Source: Flavobacteriaceae bacterium (lineage in GTDB: Bacteria > Bacteroidota > Bacteroidia > Flavobacteriales > Flavobacteriaceae). Taken from it: a stretch of DNA of 64,000 nt. The notes beneath the pieces were generated by a model, which worked only from the letters and a program-made list of their open reading frames with translations, was not told where the DNA came from and did not search any database. The translations under genes were made by a program, and so were the position numbers. The stretch covers positions 1-64,000 of the forward strand of contig JAQWJJ010000007.1 of assembly GCA_029248405.1 (NCBI GenBank), in the 5' to 3' direction. Every line of letters begins with the position of its first letter. Position 1 is the first letter of the stretch. Of the stretch, positions 1-7,616 are shown piece by piece.

Positions 1-83
1 CAAGTAACATTGTTTCCCATTTCAGCAAAACAAGTTCCTGAGACAAGTCCAACGTAACCGGATCCTATAACTGTAATATTCAT
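1..83 (-). CDS. ugd: UDP-glucose 6-dehydrogenase, N-terminal fragment (runs off the left edge)
   Basis: Only the first 27 or so codons are inside the window, starting from an ATG whose complement is at 81-83. They read as a Rossmann nucleotide-binding start (GSGYVGLVSG at residues 7-16, then CFAEMGN), the typical opening of UDP-glucose dehydrogenase, which oxidises UDP-glucose to UDP-glucuronate. It follows the UDP-HexNAc dehydrogenase by 23 bases on the same strand, so it is probably the fourth gene of the sugar-precursor operon. The family call is good for so short a piece because GLVSG-CFAE is characteristic. GDP-mannose dehydrogenase begins similarly and cannot be fully excluded. Confidence 0.82.
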   Translation of the reverse strand, partial: MNITVIGSGYVGLVSGTCFAEMGNNVT

Positions 84-106
84 TAGCTATTTTAAATTTC
101 TCTCGA

Positions 107-1333
107 CTACCACCGGTAGTCAAACTTTGTATAAAACTTCAGTTCTTTAAACGCATCATGCCCTACAGCATGCACCACTAGGTCGTATTCAGTACCAAGG
201 CAATGCTCCATAGACTCCAAATCAAAACCACAGAGTGCTTGAGCCGCATGCGCCTCCACCATTGGGTCCAACACCTCCACCGTCATGCACCTACATTTAA
301 GATAATCGATCAAATCGATGACTTTAGAATTGCGCAAATCTGGCACATTGGCCTTGAAACTCAGGCCCAAGACCAAGATACGGGAGTTGCTTGGGTCAAG
401 CGCACTGGTCTTGAGCATTTCGATAATTTTTTTGCCATGATACTCCGCCATAGAATCATTAACCCTGCGGCCAGACAAAATAACTTGAGGGTCATGCCCT
501 AGTTGTTTGGCCTTATGGGCCAGATAATAGGGGTCAACAACAATACAATGACCTCCCACAAGTCCTGGATAAAAGTCCAAAAAGTTCCATTTGGTTTTGG
601 CAGCAGCCAATACCTCATTGGTGTCGATTTGCATTAAATCAAATATTTGCTTCAACTCATTCACAAAGGCAATATTGATATCGCGCTGGGCATTTTCTAT
701 CACTTTGGCCGCTTCTGCTACCTTGATCGAAGGGGCCATATACGTGCCCGCAGTGATCACAGAACCATAAAGCTGATCAATTTTTTGCGCCACCTCTGGA
801 GTAGAGCCAGAGGTCACTTTCATGATGTCTTCTATAGATCTGGTCTTGTCCCCAGGGTTGATGCGCTCGGGTGAATAGCCCAAATAAAAATCCGTATTGT
901 ACTTTAGGCCACTGGCCTTTTCCAGAATAGGAAGGCACACCTCTTCTGTAGCCCCAGGATAAACCGTAGATTCATAAACCACTACAGCGCCCTTTTTCAG
1001 GTACCCCCCAACGGTCAAACTCGCCTGCGTCAATGCCGATAAGTCAGGGGCCTTTTGGTCATCTACAGGTGTGGGCACGGTAATGATAAAAACATCATGC
1101 CCCTCCAGTGACCTTGCCTCATGACTCAAGGTCAATCCCTTTGGCGACTCTTTTGTATTTAAAACAGATTCGAGCAAGGCCTGAGACACTTCTAATGTGG
1201 CATCATGACCCTTTTTAAGCGCCACTACCCGCTCTTGACTGAGGTCATACCCCAATACAGGGTATTTGGTCGCCAATAGTCTTGCCAAAGGCAAACCCAC
1301 ATACCCCAAACCAATGACTGCTATCTTATCCAT
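107..1333 (-). CDS. UDP-N-acetylhexosamine 6-dehydrogenase (TviB/WbpO-type)
   Basis: A cytoplasmic NAD-dependent nucleotide-sugar dehydrogenase of 408 residues that would make a UDP-HexNAc uronic acid for an exported polysaccharide. Seen: Rossmann motif GLGYVG (residues 8-13) and the catalytic cysteine in GGHCIVVDP (Cys263). The stretch after it (YYLAHKAKQLGHDP) is characteristic of the Vi-antigen TviB/WbpO branch rather than of UDP-glucose dehydrogenase. The ATG complement at 1331-1333 is chosen because the reading frame upstream of it is only overlap with the epimerase gene. The two genes overlap by 8 bases, indicating translational coupling. Pairing with a UDP-HexNAc 4-epimerase suggests UDP-GalNAcA as product; this is inferred from context. 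Confidence 0.9.
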   Translation of the reverse strand: MDKIAVIGLGYVGLPLARLLATKYPVLGYDLSQERVVALKKGHDATLEVSQALLESVLNTKESPKGLTLSHEARSLEGHDVFIITVPTPVDDQKAPDLSALTQASLTVGGYLKKGAVVVYESTVYPGATEEVCLPILEKASGLKYNTDFYLGYSPERINPGDKTRSIEDIMKVTSGSTPEVAQKIDQLYGSVITAGTYMAPSIKVAEAAKVIENAQRDINIAFVNELKQIFDLMQIDTNEVLAAAKTKWNFLDFYPGLVGGHCIVVDPYYLAHKAKQLGHDPQVILSGRRVNDSMAEYHGKKIIEMLKTSALDPSNSRILVLGLSFKANVPDLRNSKVIDLIDYLKCRCMTVEVLDPMVEAHAAQALCGFDLESMEHCLGTEYDLVVHAVGHDAFKELKFYTKFDYRW

Positions 1334-2315
1334 GTTGCTGACGGTTGCGTTGTAACGAAGTGACCGTCCTTTGGAGGCCTTCACTAAAAGAAACATGCGG
1401 TCTGTAGCCCAATTCATGCTGAGCCTTACCAATATCCGCGTAAGAATGCTCGATATCGCCCTGACGTTTCGGGCCATAAATAATTTTCTGGTGCACATCA
1501 GTATCCCCTACCTCGTCAAAATAAAGTTCAAGGAGCAGTTCTGCCAGCGTATTGACACTGGTTTGTCCGCCCGCAGCCACATTATACAGTGCATGAGTGT
1601 CTTGGCGTCTGCTGGTCAAGGCCAATAAATTAGCCGCCACAACATTATCGATATAGGTGAAATCTCTGGTCTGCTGGCCATCACCATTAATGGGCAAGGC
1701 CTGTTGTTGGTCAAGCGCCCTGACGAATCTTGGTATGACGGCAGCGTAAGGCCCCTCGGGATGCTGTCTGGGGCCAAAAACATTAAAATACCGCAGTCCA
1801 ACACAGCTCAGCCCATAGTGCAAGGCACATTGCGCGGCAAAAGACTCTGTTGTTTGTTTGCTCAGCGCATAAGGGGATAAAGGCCGACCAATCAGGTGCT
1901 CTACCTTGGGCAGCTCAATCACATCGCCATATACGCTACTGCTGCTGGCATAAACCAGGCGCTCCACACCTGCGTCAAAACTGGCCTTGCAGACGTTGAC
2001 AAAGCCTTGAACGTTCACGCTCATGGTTTGCTCAGGAAATTTTATAGACCTTGGCACGGAGCCCAACGCGGCTTGATGGCTCACCTGTGTGCAGCCTTTA
2101 ACAGCGTTTCTACAAGTATCCAAATTTCGAACATCACCCTCAATAAAAGTAAAGCGCTCATGATCCATGAGCTGCTCAATGTTGCGCACAAATCCAGTAC
2201 TTAAATCATCCAGACACACCACTTCTGCCCCTTCCGCAATAAATCGGTCACAGAGATGGGAGCCGATGAACCCAGCGCCTCCAGTAACGAGTATTTTTTC
2301 GTCTTTAAGCTTCAT
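1326..2315 (-). CDS. UDP-HexNAc 4-epimerase-like SDR enzyme (WbpP/TviC-type)
   Basis: An extended short-chain dehydrogenase/reductase of 329 residues, normal length for UDP-sugar 4-epimerases. The NAD-binding motif GGAGFIG is at 12-18, the catalytic serine region ASSSSVYG at 123-130, and the catalytic Tyr149-Lys153 pair in YALSK. RYFNVFGPRQ in the substrate region is typical of the WbpP/TviC group that interconverts UDP-GlcNAc and UDP-GalNAc. It abuts the upstream nucleotidyltransferase (its ATG directly follows that gene's stop) and overlaps the downstream dehydrogenase by 8 bases. The pair reproduces the TviB-TviC module. Exact sugar specificity is inferred, not visible. Confidence 0.88.
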   Translation of the reverse strand: MKLKDEKILVTGGAGFIGSHLCDRFIAEGAEVVCLDDLSTGFVRNIEQLMDHERFTFIEGDVRNLDTCRNAVKGCTQVSHQAALGSVPRSIKFPEQTMSVNVQGFVNVCKASFDAGVERLVYASSSSVYGDVIELPKVEHLIGRPLSPYALSKQTTESFAAQCALHYGLSCVGLRYFNVFGPRQHPEGPYAAVIPRFVRALDQQQALPINGDGQQTRDFTYIDNVVAANLLALTSRRQDTHALYNVAAGGQTSVNTLAELLLELYFDEVGDTDVHQKIIYGPKRQGDIEHSYADIGKAQHELGYRPHVSFSEGLQRTVTSLQRNRQQHG

Positions 2316-2741
2316 TTATTGTTTACCCAAGAGCCAACTACTGCTCTGAATCTTATCTCCTAACCCATCGATCAGGGCCACACCCATGGCCTCACACACA
2401 GGGCGCTCTGGGATGGTGTCGTTATTTTGATCGCCACCATTGGCAAAGGCCAAGTCGTAGTCTGCGCCATAGGTCTCGGCGATATGTTTGATGGTGGCGC
2501 ATACCGTGCGGTCCTGATCAATAGAGAGCACCGCATGATCTACCGCCCTAATGTTCGAGACGATGATCATGCGCTCGTCTTCTTGTTGAAATTCTTTGCT
2601 GCCTTTTAAGGCACGCTGATGGTCGTTATTCACGATCACAAAAAGCGCGTCCGCCAAGGCTTTGGCGCTGTTGAAGTATTCCAGATGTCCTTTGTGTATC
2701 GGGTTGAAGTACCCGGACACGATAATCCCTTTTTGTTTCAT
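2316..2741 (-). CDS. Cytidylyltransferase/adenylyltransferase family protein
   Basis: A 141-residue nucleotidyltransferase fold protein. The HxGH motif (HKGH, residues 16-19) follows SGYFNPIH, as in the glycerol-3-phosphate cytidylyltransferase/HldE-like group that transfers a nucleotide to a sugar or alditol phosphate. It is the first gene of a minus-strand precursor operon and is followed without a gap by the epimerase. A clear promoter lies at 2788-2814. A second TAnnTTTG (TAAATTTG, complement at 2746-2753) sits only four bases ahead of the ATG; it may be chance. The substrate is unknown: glycerol phosphate, a heptose or another polyol phosphate are all possible. Confidence 0.75.
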   Translation of the reverse strand: MKQKGIIVSGYFNPIHKGHLEYFNSAKALADALFVIVNNDHQRALKGSKEFQQEDERMIIVSNIRAVDHAVLSIDQDRTVCATIKHIAETYGADYDLAFANGGDQNNDTIPERPVCEAMGVALIDGLGDKIQSSSWLLGKQ

Positions 2742-2787
2742 GATACAAATTTATCAATTCTTTTCATGGCTTCGCCGCCATCAGTCC

Positions 2788-2814
2788 CAAAAATAACCAA
2801 GACTGCGGGAACAA
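2788..2814 (-). promoter_or_regulatory. Bacteroidota-type promoter of the sugar-precursor operon
   Basis: On the minus strand TTG (2814-2812), 16 bases, then TATTTTTG (2795-2788), matching the Bacteroidota -33 TTG / -7 TAnnTTTG pattern. It lies between the terminator of the upstream operon and the nucleotidyltransferase ATG, leaving a leader of about 40 bases. A 10-bp palindrome AACAATTGTT (2810-2819) overlaps the -33 element and could be a binding site, but is short. Confidence 0.55.
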
Positions 2815-2823
2815 TTGTTTCAA

Positions 2824-2847
2824 TAAAAAAAGCCTTCAAATGAAGGC
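2824..2847 (-). terminator. Intrinsic terminator after the UpxY-like gene
   Basis: A perfect 7-bp stem GCCTTCA/TGAAGGC (2832-2838 with 2841-2847) with a two-base gap that would open to a small loop. In the minus-strand direction it is followed by seven T residues. It lies 10 bases beyond the stop codon of the antiterminator gene and ahead of the next operon's promoter. Confidence 0.8.
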
Positions 2848-2857
2848 CCCCAAATAT

Positions 2858-3328
2858 TTATGCCGCCCTAAGGCAGACCGTCAAGCCCGAATCCGGCAGC
2901 TGCACCCAAAAATGATGGGCGTTTATTTTACTGATCACCCCGGTCGCATCAAAGGCCGCCAAATAAATTTCTTGCCCCATCCTGAACTGCGATTGATCGA
3001 TGGTGCCTTTGCCCGTCAAGTAATCCCTCATTTGATCGATCTCGTGATCCGGCACCTGGGCCACCGCCCCCTCCATAAACAAATACCGTACCGGCCCGAC
3101 CACGTCAAAAACTTTATTTTTCTCCTCCACAGGGAGCTGCACAAACAAGAGTCCTGATACGGCAGGTACCTGCATTTTTTTCTTGCGGTCGCTCCATTGG
3201 CGCACCACGGTGACGGTGGGTAAATATACCCTAATGCCGATGTGCTCAAGCCGCTCAGCAGTCTTTTTTTCACCATTACGGTGCACGTAAAGCACAAGCC
3301 AATTATTGGAAGAATCAGTCTGGGGCAT
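2858..3328 (-). CDS. UpxY/RfaH-like NusG-paralogue transcription antiterminator
   Basis: A 156-residue protein with a NusG N-terminal domain (WLVLYVHRNGEKK near residues 10-22, then QVPAVSGLLFVQLP) and a short C-terminal KOW-like part (FRMGQEIYLAAFDATG). This matches specialised NusG paralogues of Bacteroidota (UpxY family), which bind RNA polymerase early in capsule operons and stop it terminating. NGEKKTAERLEHIGIRVYLP is characteristic. It overlaps the preceding WecA-like gene by 14 bases and is followed by a strong terminator and then by polysaccharide precursor genes. UpxY usually leads a capsule operon; here it closes a two-gene unit. Its target is unknown. Confidence 0.82.
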   Translation of the reverse strand: MPQTDSSNNWLVLYVHRNGEKKTAERLEHIGIRVYLPTVTVVRQWSDRKKKMQVPAVSGLLFVQLPVEEKNKVFDVVGPVRYLFMEGAVAQVPDHEIDQMRDYLTGKGTIDQSQFRMGQEIYLAAFDATGVISKINAHHFWVQLPDSGLTVCLRAA

Positions 3329-4382
3329 CTGTTTCTGAGGTGGGTTTTAAAAAGACAAGGTAAGCGATCATTGCGGTGAGGCCAAACATCACAAAAAACA
3401 AGGCATTGACACTCAATAATTTAGACAAGTAAAAAGAAAAAAGCTCCAGACAAAGGGTCAGCCATATCACAATGAGAGACACCGTCAGATGCGCATAACC
3501 TCTATCCACTAACCTATGGTGAAAATGCCTGCGGTCTGGCATAAAGGGCGACTCTCGATGCCAGAGCCTCAGCACGAAAACCCGACCCAGGTCCATAAGA
3601 GGGTACCAAAACAATACCATTGCATAAACAGGACCATACTGGATATAATTGATCACCGGGAATGTGATCTCTGAGATGGCCAGGTTATGCAATACCAGCA
3701 CGCCGACAAGATAACCAAGGGTCACCGAGCCACTATCGCCCAAATACATTTTCTTGGGCATGTGGTTGCGCACAAACAAAACAATGAGCACACCGATCAG
3801 GTGGCAAATAAAAACAGACAGCGACACATCATACGTCATCTCAAAAGCCGACAGCACAAAAATCAAGGCCGTCAAGGCCACGCCCGTGGCCAAACCGTCT
3901 ATGCCATCGATCAGGTTGAACATGTTCATGAACACCACCAAATAGATCAGTGTCAGCATCCAAGCACCCATCTGCCCAATGTCATAAACCCCAAAAAGCC
4001 CATGAAAATTATCGAGCAATATATCAGAACCCAAAAGCGTCAGAGTGCCGACTATTATTTGAACAATTAACTTGATGCTGGCACGCAGCACATACAAGTC
4101 GTCAATAATGCCCATGATGAAAAGTGCTAGCCCCCCAAGCACCAAAATGAGCAATTCGTTGTCCACACCTTTTTGATACAACATCATGGACACCAAGACA
4201 CTCATGATCAGCACCAAAACCATCAAAAACCCACCGCCAAGAGGGACCGCCTTATAATTGTACTTGCGCCAATCTGGTGTATCCACTATCTTAAGTGCTC
4301 TGAATATGCGATAAACGGGCCCATAAAGCAGTGCTGCAAGCAGCGCCGCCACCAATATCAGCAATGTGGTATCAAAATTCAT
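3315..4382 (-). CDS. WecA/MraY-family undecaprenyl-phosphate sugar-1-phosphate transferase (copy 2)
   Basis: A polytopic inner-membrane enzyme of 355 residues that would load the first sugar phosphate of a glycan repeat onto undecaprenyl phosphate. Family motifs seen: the Mg-binding IIDDL (residues 92-96), NLIDGIDG (156-163), LGDSGS (214-219) and the histidine motif HFHHR (286-290), all intact. About ten hydrophobic segments are visible. It is separated from the upstream regulator-like gene by 109 bases that contain a palindrome and a -7 element, so it likely starts a new transcript, and it overlaps the UpxY-like gene at its end. Only about 2 kb away is a second, divergent copy. Specificity is unknown. 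Confidence 0.88.
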   Translation of the reverse strand: MNFDTTLLILVAALLAALLYGPVYRIFRALKIVDTPDWRKYNYKAVPLGGGFLMVLVLIMSVLVSMMLYQKGVDNELLILVLGGLALFIMGIIDDLYVLRASIKLIVQIIVGTLTLLGSDILLDNFHGLFGVYDIGQMGAWMLTLIYLVVFMNMFNLIDGIDGLATGVALTALIFVLSAFEMTYDVSLSVFICHLIGVLIVLFVRNHMPKKMYLGDSGSVTLGYLVGVLVLHNLAISEITFPVINYIQYGPVYAMVLFWYPLMDLGRVFVLRLWHRESPFMPDRRHFHHRLVDRGYAHLTVSLIVIWLTLCLELFSFYLSKLLSVNALFFVMFGLTAMIAYLVFLKPTSETDAPD

Positions 4383-4387
4383 ATGAC

Positions 4388-4395
4388 AAATCTAA
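4388..4395 (-). promoter_or_regulatory. -7 element TAGATTTG immediately ahead of the WecA-like start
   Basis: TAGATTTG on the minus strand matches TAnnTTTG and ends five positions before the ATG (complement 4380-4382). If used, the transcript would start at or next to the ATG, giving a leaderless message. No convincing -33 TTG is seen at the right distance. Confidence 0.35.
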
Positions 4396-4423
4396 CATGA
4401 AAATCGAGACCACATAAAAAATT

Positions 4424-4447
4424 TAGTGGAAACTAGTGGATCCACTA
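4424..4447. promoter_or_regulatory. Palindrome TAGTGGATCCACTA plus an extra half-site
   Basis: A perfect 14-bp palindrome (4434-4447) preceded by a further direct copy of the half-site TAGTGGA at 4424-4430, so the half-site repeats with 10-bp period, about one helical turn. It lies about 40 bases upstream of the WecA-like gene and its -7 element, where an operator would be expected. The regulator is unknown; the adjacent propeller-TM-wHTH protein is a candidate. Confidence 0.45.
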
Positions 4448-4491
4448 TATATTCACCCATTGCAGTAGGGCAAAACAGCCTTATCGCCGCA

Positions 4492-5904
4492 TCACATCAC
4501 CTTAAAGAAATCCGGATGCAGGCGCAGCATTCTGCTGCGCTTATCGGTTTGGTGGGTGTAGACTTGTAAGTAATTTTCTCGCTCATCAGGTTCATGATTG
4601 AATAGAGTGGCGATCTTCTCTTGCAGCAGACGCAATAGCCGCTCTCTCTTTTTGATGCGGACACTCTGGCTATCATTTTGGTCACTCACCATGTCCTCCA
4701 CAGCACCAAAAGAGACCTCCTGACCCGTGGCCAAGGCCATCAAAACCTCCACCTCCAGATCACTAAAGACTTTGATGTTGCGGGATTTGAAGAGCACACC
4801 GCGGCTTTTGAGACGCAATACCAATCGTTGCTCAAATCTGAGTTCATTGACCAAGATCAGGACCAATACCGTCAAAAACAAAAGCCCGATGACTTTCACT
4901 ATCGTGTTGTAATAGAGGTCCAAATTAGCCTGATATAAAGTCTCTGAACCCACTTTGAGGTCTTCGAGGTCTGCGGCACTCAGCGCCAACAAATTAATTT
5001 CATTTTTTGAATCGCAATAAAGCCCCATAAAGCCATCCCCAATATTGGAGATGCTTAATGCATGATCATCATCAAGGGGGTAACGGCTCTCATATTCTGT
5101 CACATTATTATGGACAAAATCGAGCTGAAACAGCCCACCACTACTAATGACCCATAGATCGTTTCCATTCAAAAAACCATGATCATTAACCTCTAGTGCT
5201 TGGATGCGGTCTGCCAGATCAGGATTCACCTGCCCCATAAGCTGCCAATGCCACTGAGTCAAATCCAGACGGTAAATATCATAATTAAGAGGAACATCGC
5301 GCTGATTACTGAACTGTTCGCGATTATCGGTTTGGATCCTATCGACGATCACATAAAAATAGTCTCCCACGGCAATTCCTGCTTGATCAATCGTGACCTC
5401 TGGCCTCTGACCAGTAGTCTCTTGCTCCAACCACTCGCGCAGCGCGAAATCATAACGCGTGATGAAGTTTTTTTTCATGAACAGGCCTTGCCCCCCGTAC
5501 AAATAAATCTGGTCGTCATAGCTAAAGGGAATTCCGCTGTATTGATTATGGTGGTAAAAGGAATCATCGATGCGCTCCAAAGTCTCGCGATCATAGGCGT
5601 AGACCACCCCACCCCCAGAGTGTACCATATAAAGTACCCCATCGATGTGGTAGTAGTACTCGAAATCTTTTGCAAATTCACGGCCCAAATCTTCTGAAGC
5701 CATGGTCAAAATAGTGCCCTTAGGGTAATCCAGCAGCGTACTGTCGGAGATGCTGATCAAAAATCCCTGTTGGTCAGGCAAGGGAATGACGCTACTGTCA
5801 TGATCACAGACGCTAATATGTTTTTGCAGTACGGTGGCTTGCCCCAACACCTGTTGGCCCAAAATCAAAGCAATAAAGAAAAATTTTACAGTCAGTTTCA
5901 TCAT
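4492..5904 (-). CDS. Putative transmembrane transcription regulator: periplasmic propeller, one TM helix, cytoplasmic winged-helix-like domain
   Basis: A 470-residue protein of no named family that I recognise. Seen: a signal peptide (residues 1-21, ending LGQ-A). A long Tyr/Trp/Gly-rich region (about 25-325) follows, with kelch-like strand repeats (VYAYDRETLERID, IYLYGGQGLF, IYRLDLTQWHWQLMG, LWVISSGGLFQLD) suggesting a beta-propeller outside the inner membrane. A single hydrophobic helix is at about 335-352. Then comes a 118-residue basic cytoplasmic tail with helices FSDLEVEVLMALATG and SVRIKKRERLLRLLQEKIATLF, which read like a winged helix-turn-helix. This order suggests a one-component sensor passing an outside signal to DNA. 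It lies between two WecA-like genes at the end of the cys operon. Function is inferred from architecture only. Confidence 0.6.
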   Translation of the reverse strand: MMKLTVKFFFIALILGQQVLGQATVLQKHISVCDHDSSVIPLPDQQGFLISISDSTLLDYPKGTILTMASEDLGREFAKDFEYYYHIDGVLYMVHSGGGVVYAYDRETLERIDDSFYHHNQYSGIPFSYDDQIYLYGGQGLFMKKNFITRYDFALREWLEQETTGQRPEVTIDQAGIAVGDYFYVIVDRIQTDNREQFSNQRDVPLNYDIYRLDLTQWHWQLMGQVNPDLADRIQALEVNDHGFLNGNDLWVISSGGLFQLDFVHNNVTEYESRYPLDDDHALSISNIGDGFMGLYCDSKNEINLLALSAADLEDLKVGSETLYQANLDLYYNTIVKVIGLLFLTVLVLILVNELRFEQRLVLRLKSRGVLFKSRNIKVFSDLEVEVLMALATGQEVSFGAVEDMVSDQNDSQSVRIKKRERLLRLLQEKIATLFNHEPDERENYLQVYTHQTDKRSRMLRLHPDFFKVM

Positions 5905-5907
5905 AAT

Positions 5908-6522
5908 TTAATGCTTTAGTCGGTAAACCACCATGAGCCCCCCTCGATACAAGGCCCACTCACCACTTTTATTGAACGCCCGCGGATCTCCAGGCAGCAC
6001 ATCGACACGATTGAACCCCTGATACCCTTTATAATTGGATTGTACCAGTCCTCCCCCGATAAAAGCCTCTAGCGCCCACCGCGCGCTCAGTTCGTGCTTG
6101 CGTCCTAAGGTCACGCCATAAAATCCTGCCCGACCTGATTGAAAAGAACCTGCCGCATCACTATAGGTAGAGGGGTCTTGATATTGATCATAGAGCACAA
6201 GAGCATTGGTCTTCTGTATGGTGAACATCCCAAACCCAATGTGCATGCCGCCAAACCAGCCTGTGTTTTGTGGGTGTTGATAACGCCGGACTTCTACAAA
6301 GGTTTCGTTGACGTGATAAGGATCGCGATCCTCGCCCACACTGTCCCAAAAACTTCCTAAAGCATCCATCTGCACCGTATAATAGGGGGCGATATGGAGT
6401 TCCACACCAAAGTTAGGCACAGCCACCAGAGCCGTCGCAGCATTGAACTTGGCTTCGGTTTGGCCAAGAGCAACAAAGGCGCACATCATCGTGCCACAAA
6501 ATAATGTTTTTGACCAGGTCAT
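5908..6522 (-). CDS. DUF3575-like outer-membrane beta-barrel protein
   Basis: A 204-residue exported protein. The start is taken at the ATG complement 6520-6522, which overlaps the upstream stop by one base (TGATG) and gives a signal peptide (MTWSKTLFCGTMMCAFVALGQ). The mature part (FGVELHIAPYYTVQMDALGSFW, FVEVRRYQHP, GGMHIGFGMFTIQK, LGRKHELSARWALEAFIGGG, ending in aromatic-rich VVYRLKH) resembles DUF3575 barrels of Bacteroidota, which are small outer-membrane proteins of unknown function. It is co-transcribed between a WecA-like transferase and the propeller protein, so a role in polysaccharide export or sensing is possible but only inferred. Confidence 0.65.
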   Translation of the reverse strand: MTWSKTLFCGTMMCAFVALGQTEAKFNAATALVAVPNFGVELHIAPYYTVQMDALGSFWDSVGEDRDPYHVNETFVEVRRYQHPQNTGWFGGMHIGFGMFTIQKTNALVLYDQYQDPSTYSDAAGSFQSGRAGFYGVTLGRKHELSARWALEAFIGGGLVQSNYKGYQGFNRVDVLPGDPRAFNKSGEWALYRGGLMVVYRLKH

Positions 6523-7604
6523 CACAAATACATCTTTTTGATTCGGTAAACCAATATTGGGCCCATATAAAGGCCAAAGGCCAATAAGACGGTCGACACA
6601 AGGTGCCAATGCAAGGGCAGAAATGACAACCAAAAGGTAAATAGCCAAAGCGCCAAGGTCAACTCCATCACGATGAAGGTGGTTTGGTTATGGGTCAACC
6701 CCATAGCCAAGTACCGGTGGTGAATGTGGTTTTTGTCTGGAGAAAAAGGCCCCAAACCTTTAAATAAGCGCACCATAATCACACTAGTCGTATCGATCAG
6801 CGGCAAGGCCACTAGGGCAAAAAGCACCACCACAGGTTGGGCCACAAACGCGCTGTCTTGAGTCATCTCGATATGATAGACATCAAGCACAAAATAGGCG
6901 GTGATCAATCCGAGTACCAAAGAACCAGAGTCACCCATAAACAACTTACGCTTATGGAACATATTGTAATACAAAAAGGGCAACAACGCCCCTATGGCGG
7001 CGACAGACAAAATCATGAGAGAGGGCTTTTCTAAGACAAAACCCTGCAGCAGCATATATCCTGCGAGCAAAACCACATAGGAGCCCGCAAAGCCATCGAT
7101 GCCATCCAATAGATTTACCGCATTGATCAGGGCCACAATAACAAACAAAGTCACCACATAACTCCATATCTGGGGCAATGCCTCAATCCCAAACACCCCA
7201 CCAAAACCCACAACATTCAAGTCCAAAAGCCACATCATGGTCACCCCACACAAGATTTGCATCAATAATTTTTCTAGGGCCCTGAGCTCCGTCAAATCGT
7301 CCCAAATACCCAACATAAAGACCATCAATACCGGAAACACCAGTCCATAAATTTGGTTCATGTCGATGACCTCCTTAAGCGCTACCGCGCCTAAACTCGC
7401 CCCCATAATGAACCCGAACGCGATGCCAATGCCGCCAAAGGTCGAAACGAACTTACCATGGACGGTGCGTTTATTCGAGGCCTTAAATATTTTCTTTTTG
7501 AAACTGATTTTGATGATCAGGGGATAAACCGATAACCCCACCACCACAGACACCCCCAAGGTGAGCAGTATCGATAGCATCAAGATTACGGTCGGTGTCA
7601 TCAT
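6522..7604 (-). CDS. WecA/MraY-family undecaprenyl-phosphate sugar-1-phosphate transferase (copy 1)
   Basis: A polytopic inner-membrane glycosyl-phosphate transferase of 360 residues, expected to start lipid-linked glycan assembly. Motifs in order: WDDL (101-104), NLLDGIDG (164-171), GDSGS (224-228) and HIHH (293-296). Sequence similarity to the second copy is confined to these motifs and the overall fold, so they are old paralogues, not a recent duplication. It begins 12 bases after the cysN stop and overlaps the DUF3575-like gene by one base. It therefore sits in the same transcript as sulfate activation, which suggests that the glycan it starts becomes sulfated. Confidence 0.87.
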   Translation of the reverse strand: MMTPTVILMLSILLTLGVSVVVGLSVYPLIIKISFKKKIFKASNKRTVHGKFVSTFGGIGIAFGFIMGASLGAVALKEVIDMNQIYGLVFPVLMVFMLGIWDDLTELRALEKLLMQILCGVTMMWLLDLNVVGFGGVFGIEALPQIWSYVVTLFVIVALINAVNLLDGIDGFAGSYVVLLAGYMLLQGFVLEKPSLMILSVAAIGALLPFLYYNMFHKRKLFMGDSGSLVLGLITAYFVLDVYHIEMTQDSAFVAQPVVVLFALVALPLIDTTSVIMVRLFKGLGPFSPDKNHIHHRYLAMGLTHNQTTFIVMELTLALWLFTFWLSFLPLHWHLVSTVLLAFGLYMGPILVYRIKKMYL

Positions 7605-7616
7605 CGGGTATCGCGT

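Noticed and set aside
2840-3157. Plus-strand open frame opposite the UpxY-like gene
   Set aside because: Antisense shadow; begins inside the terminator stem and has no family features.
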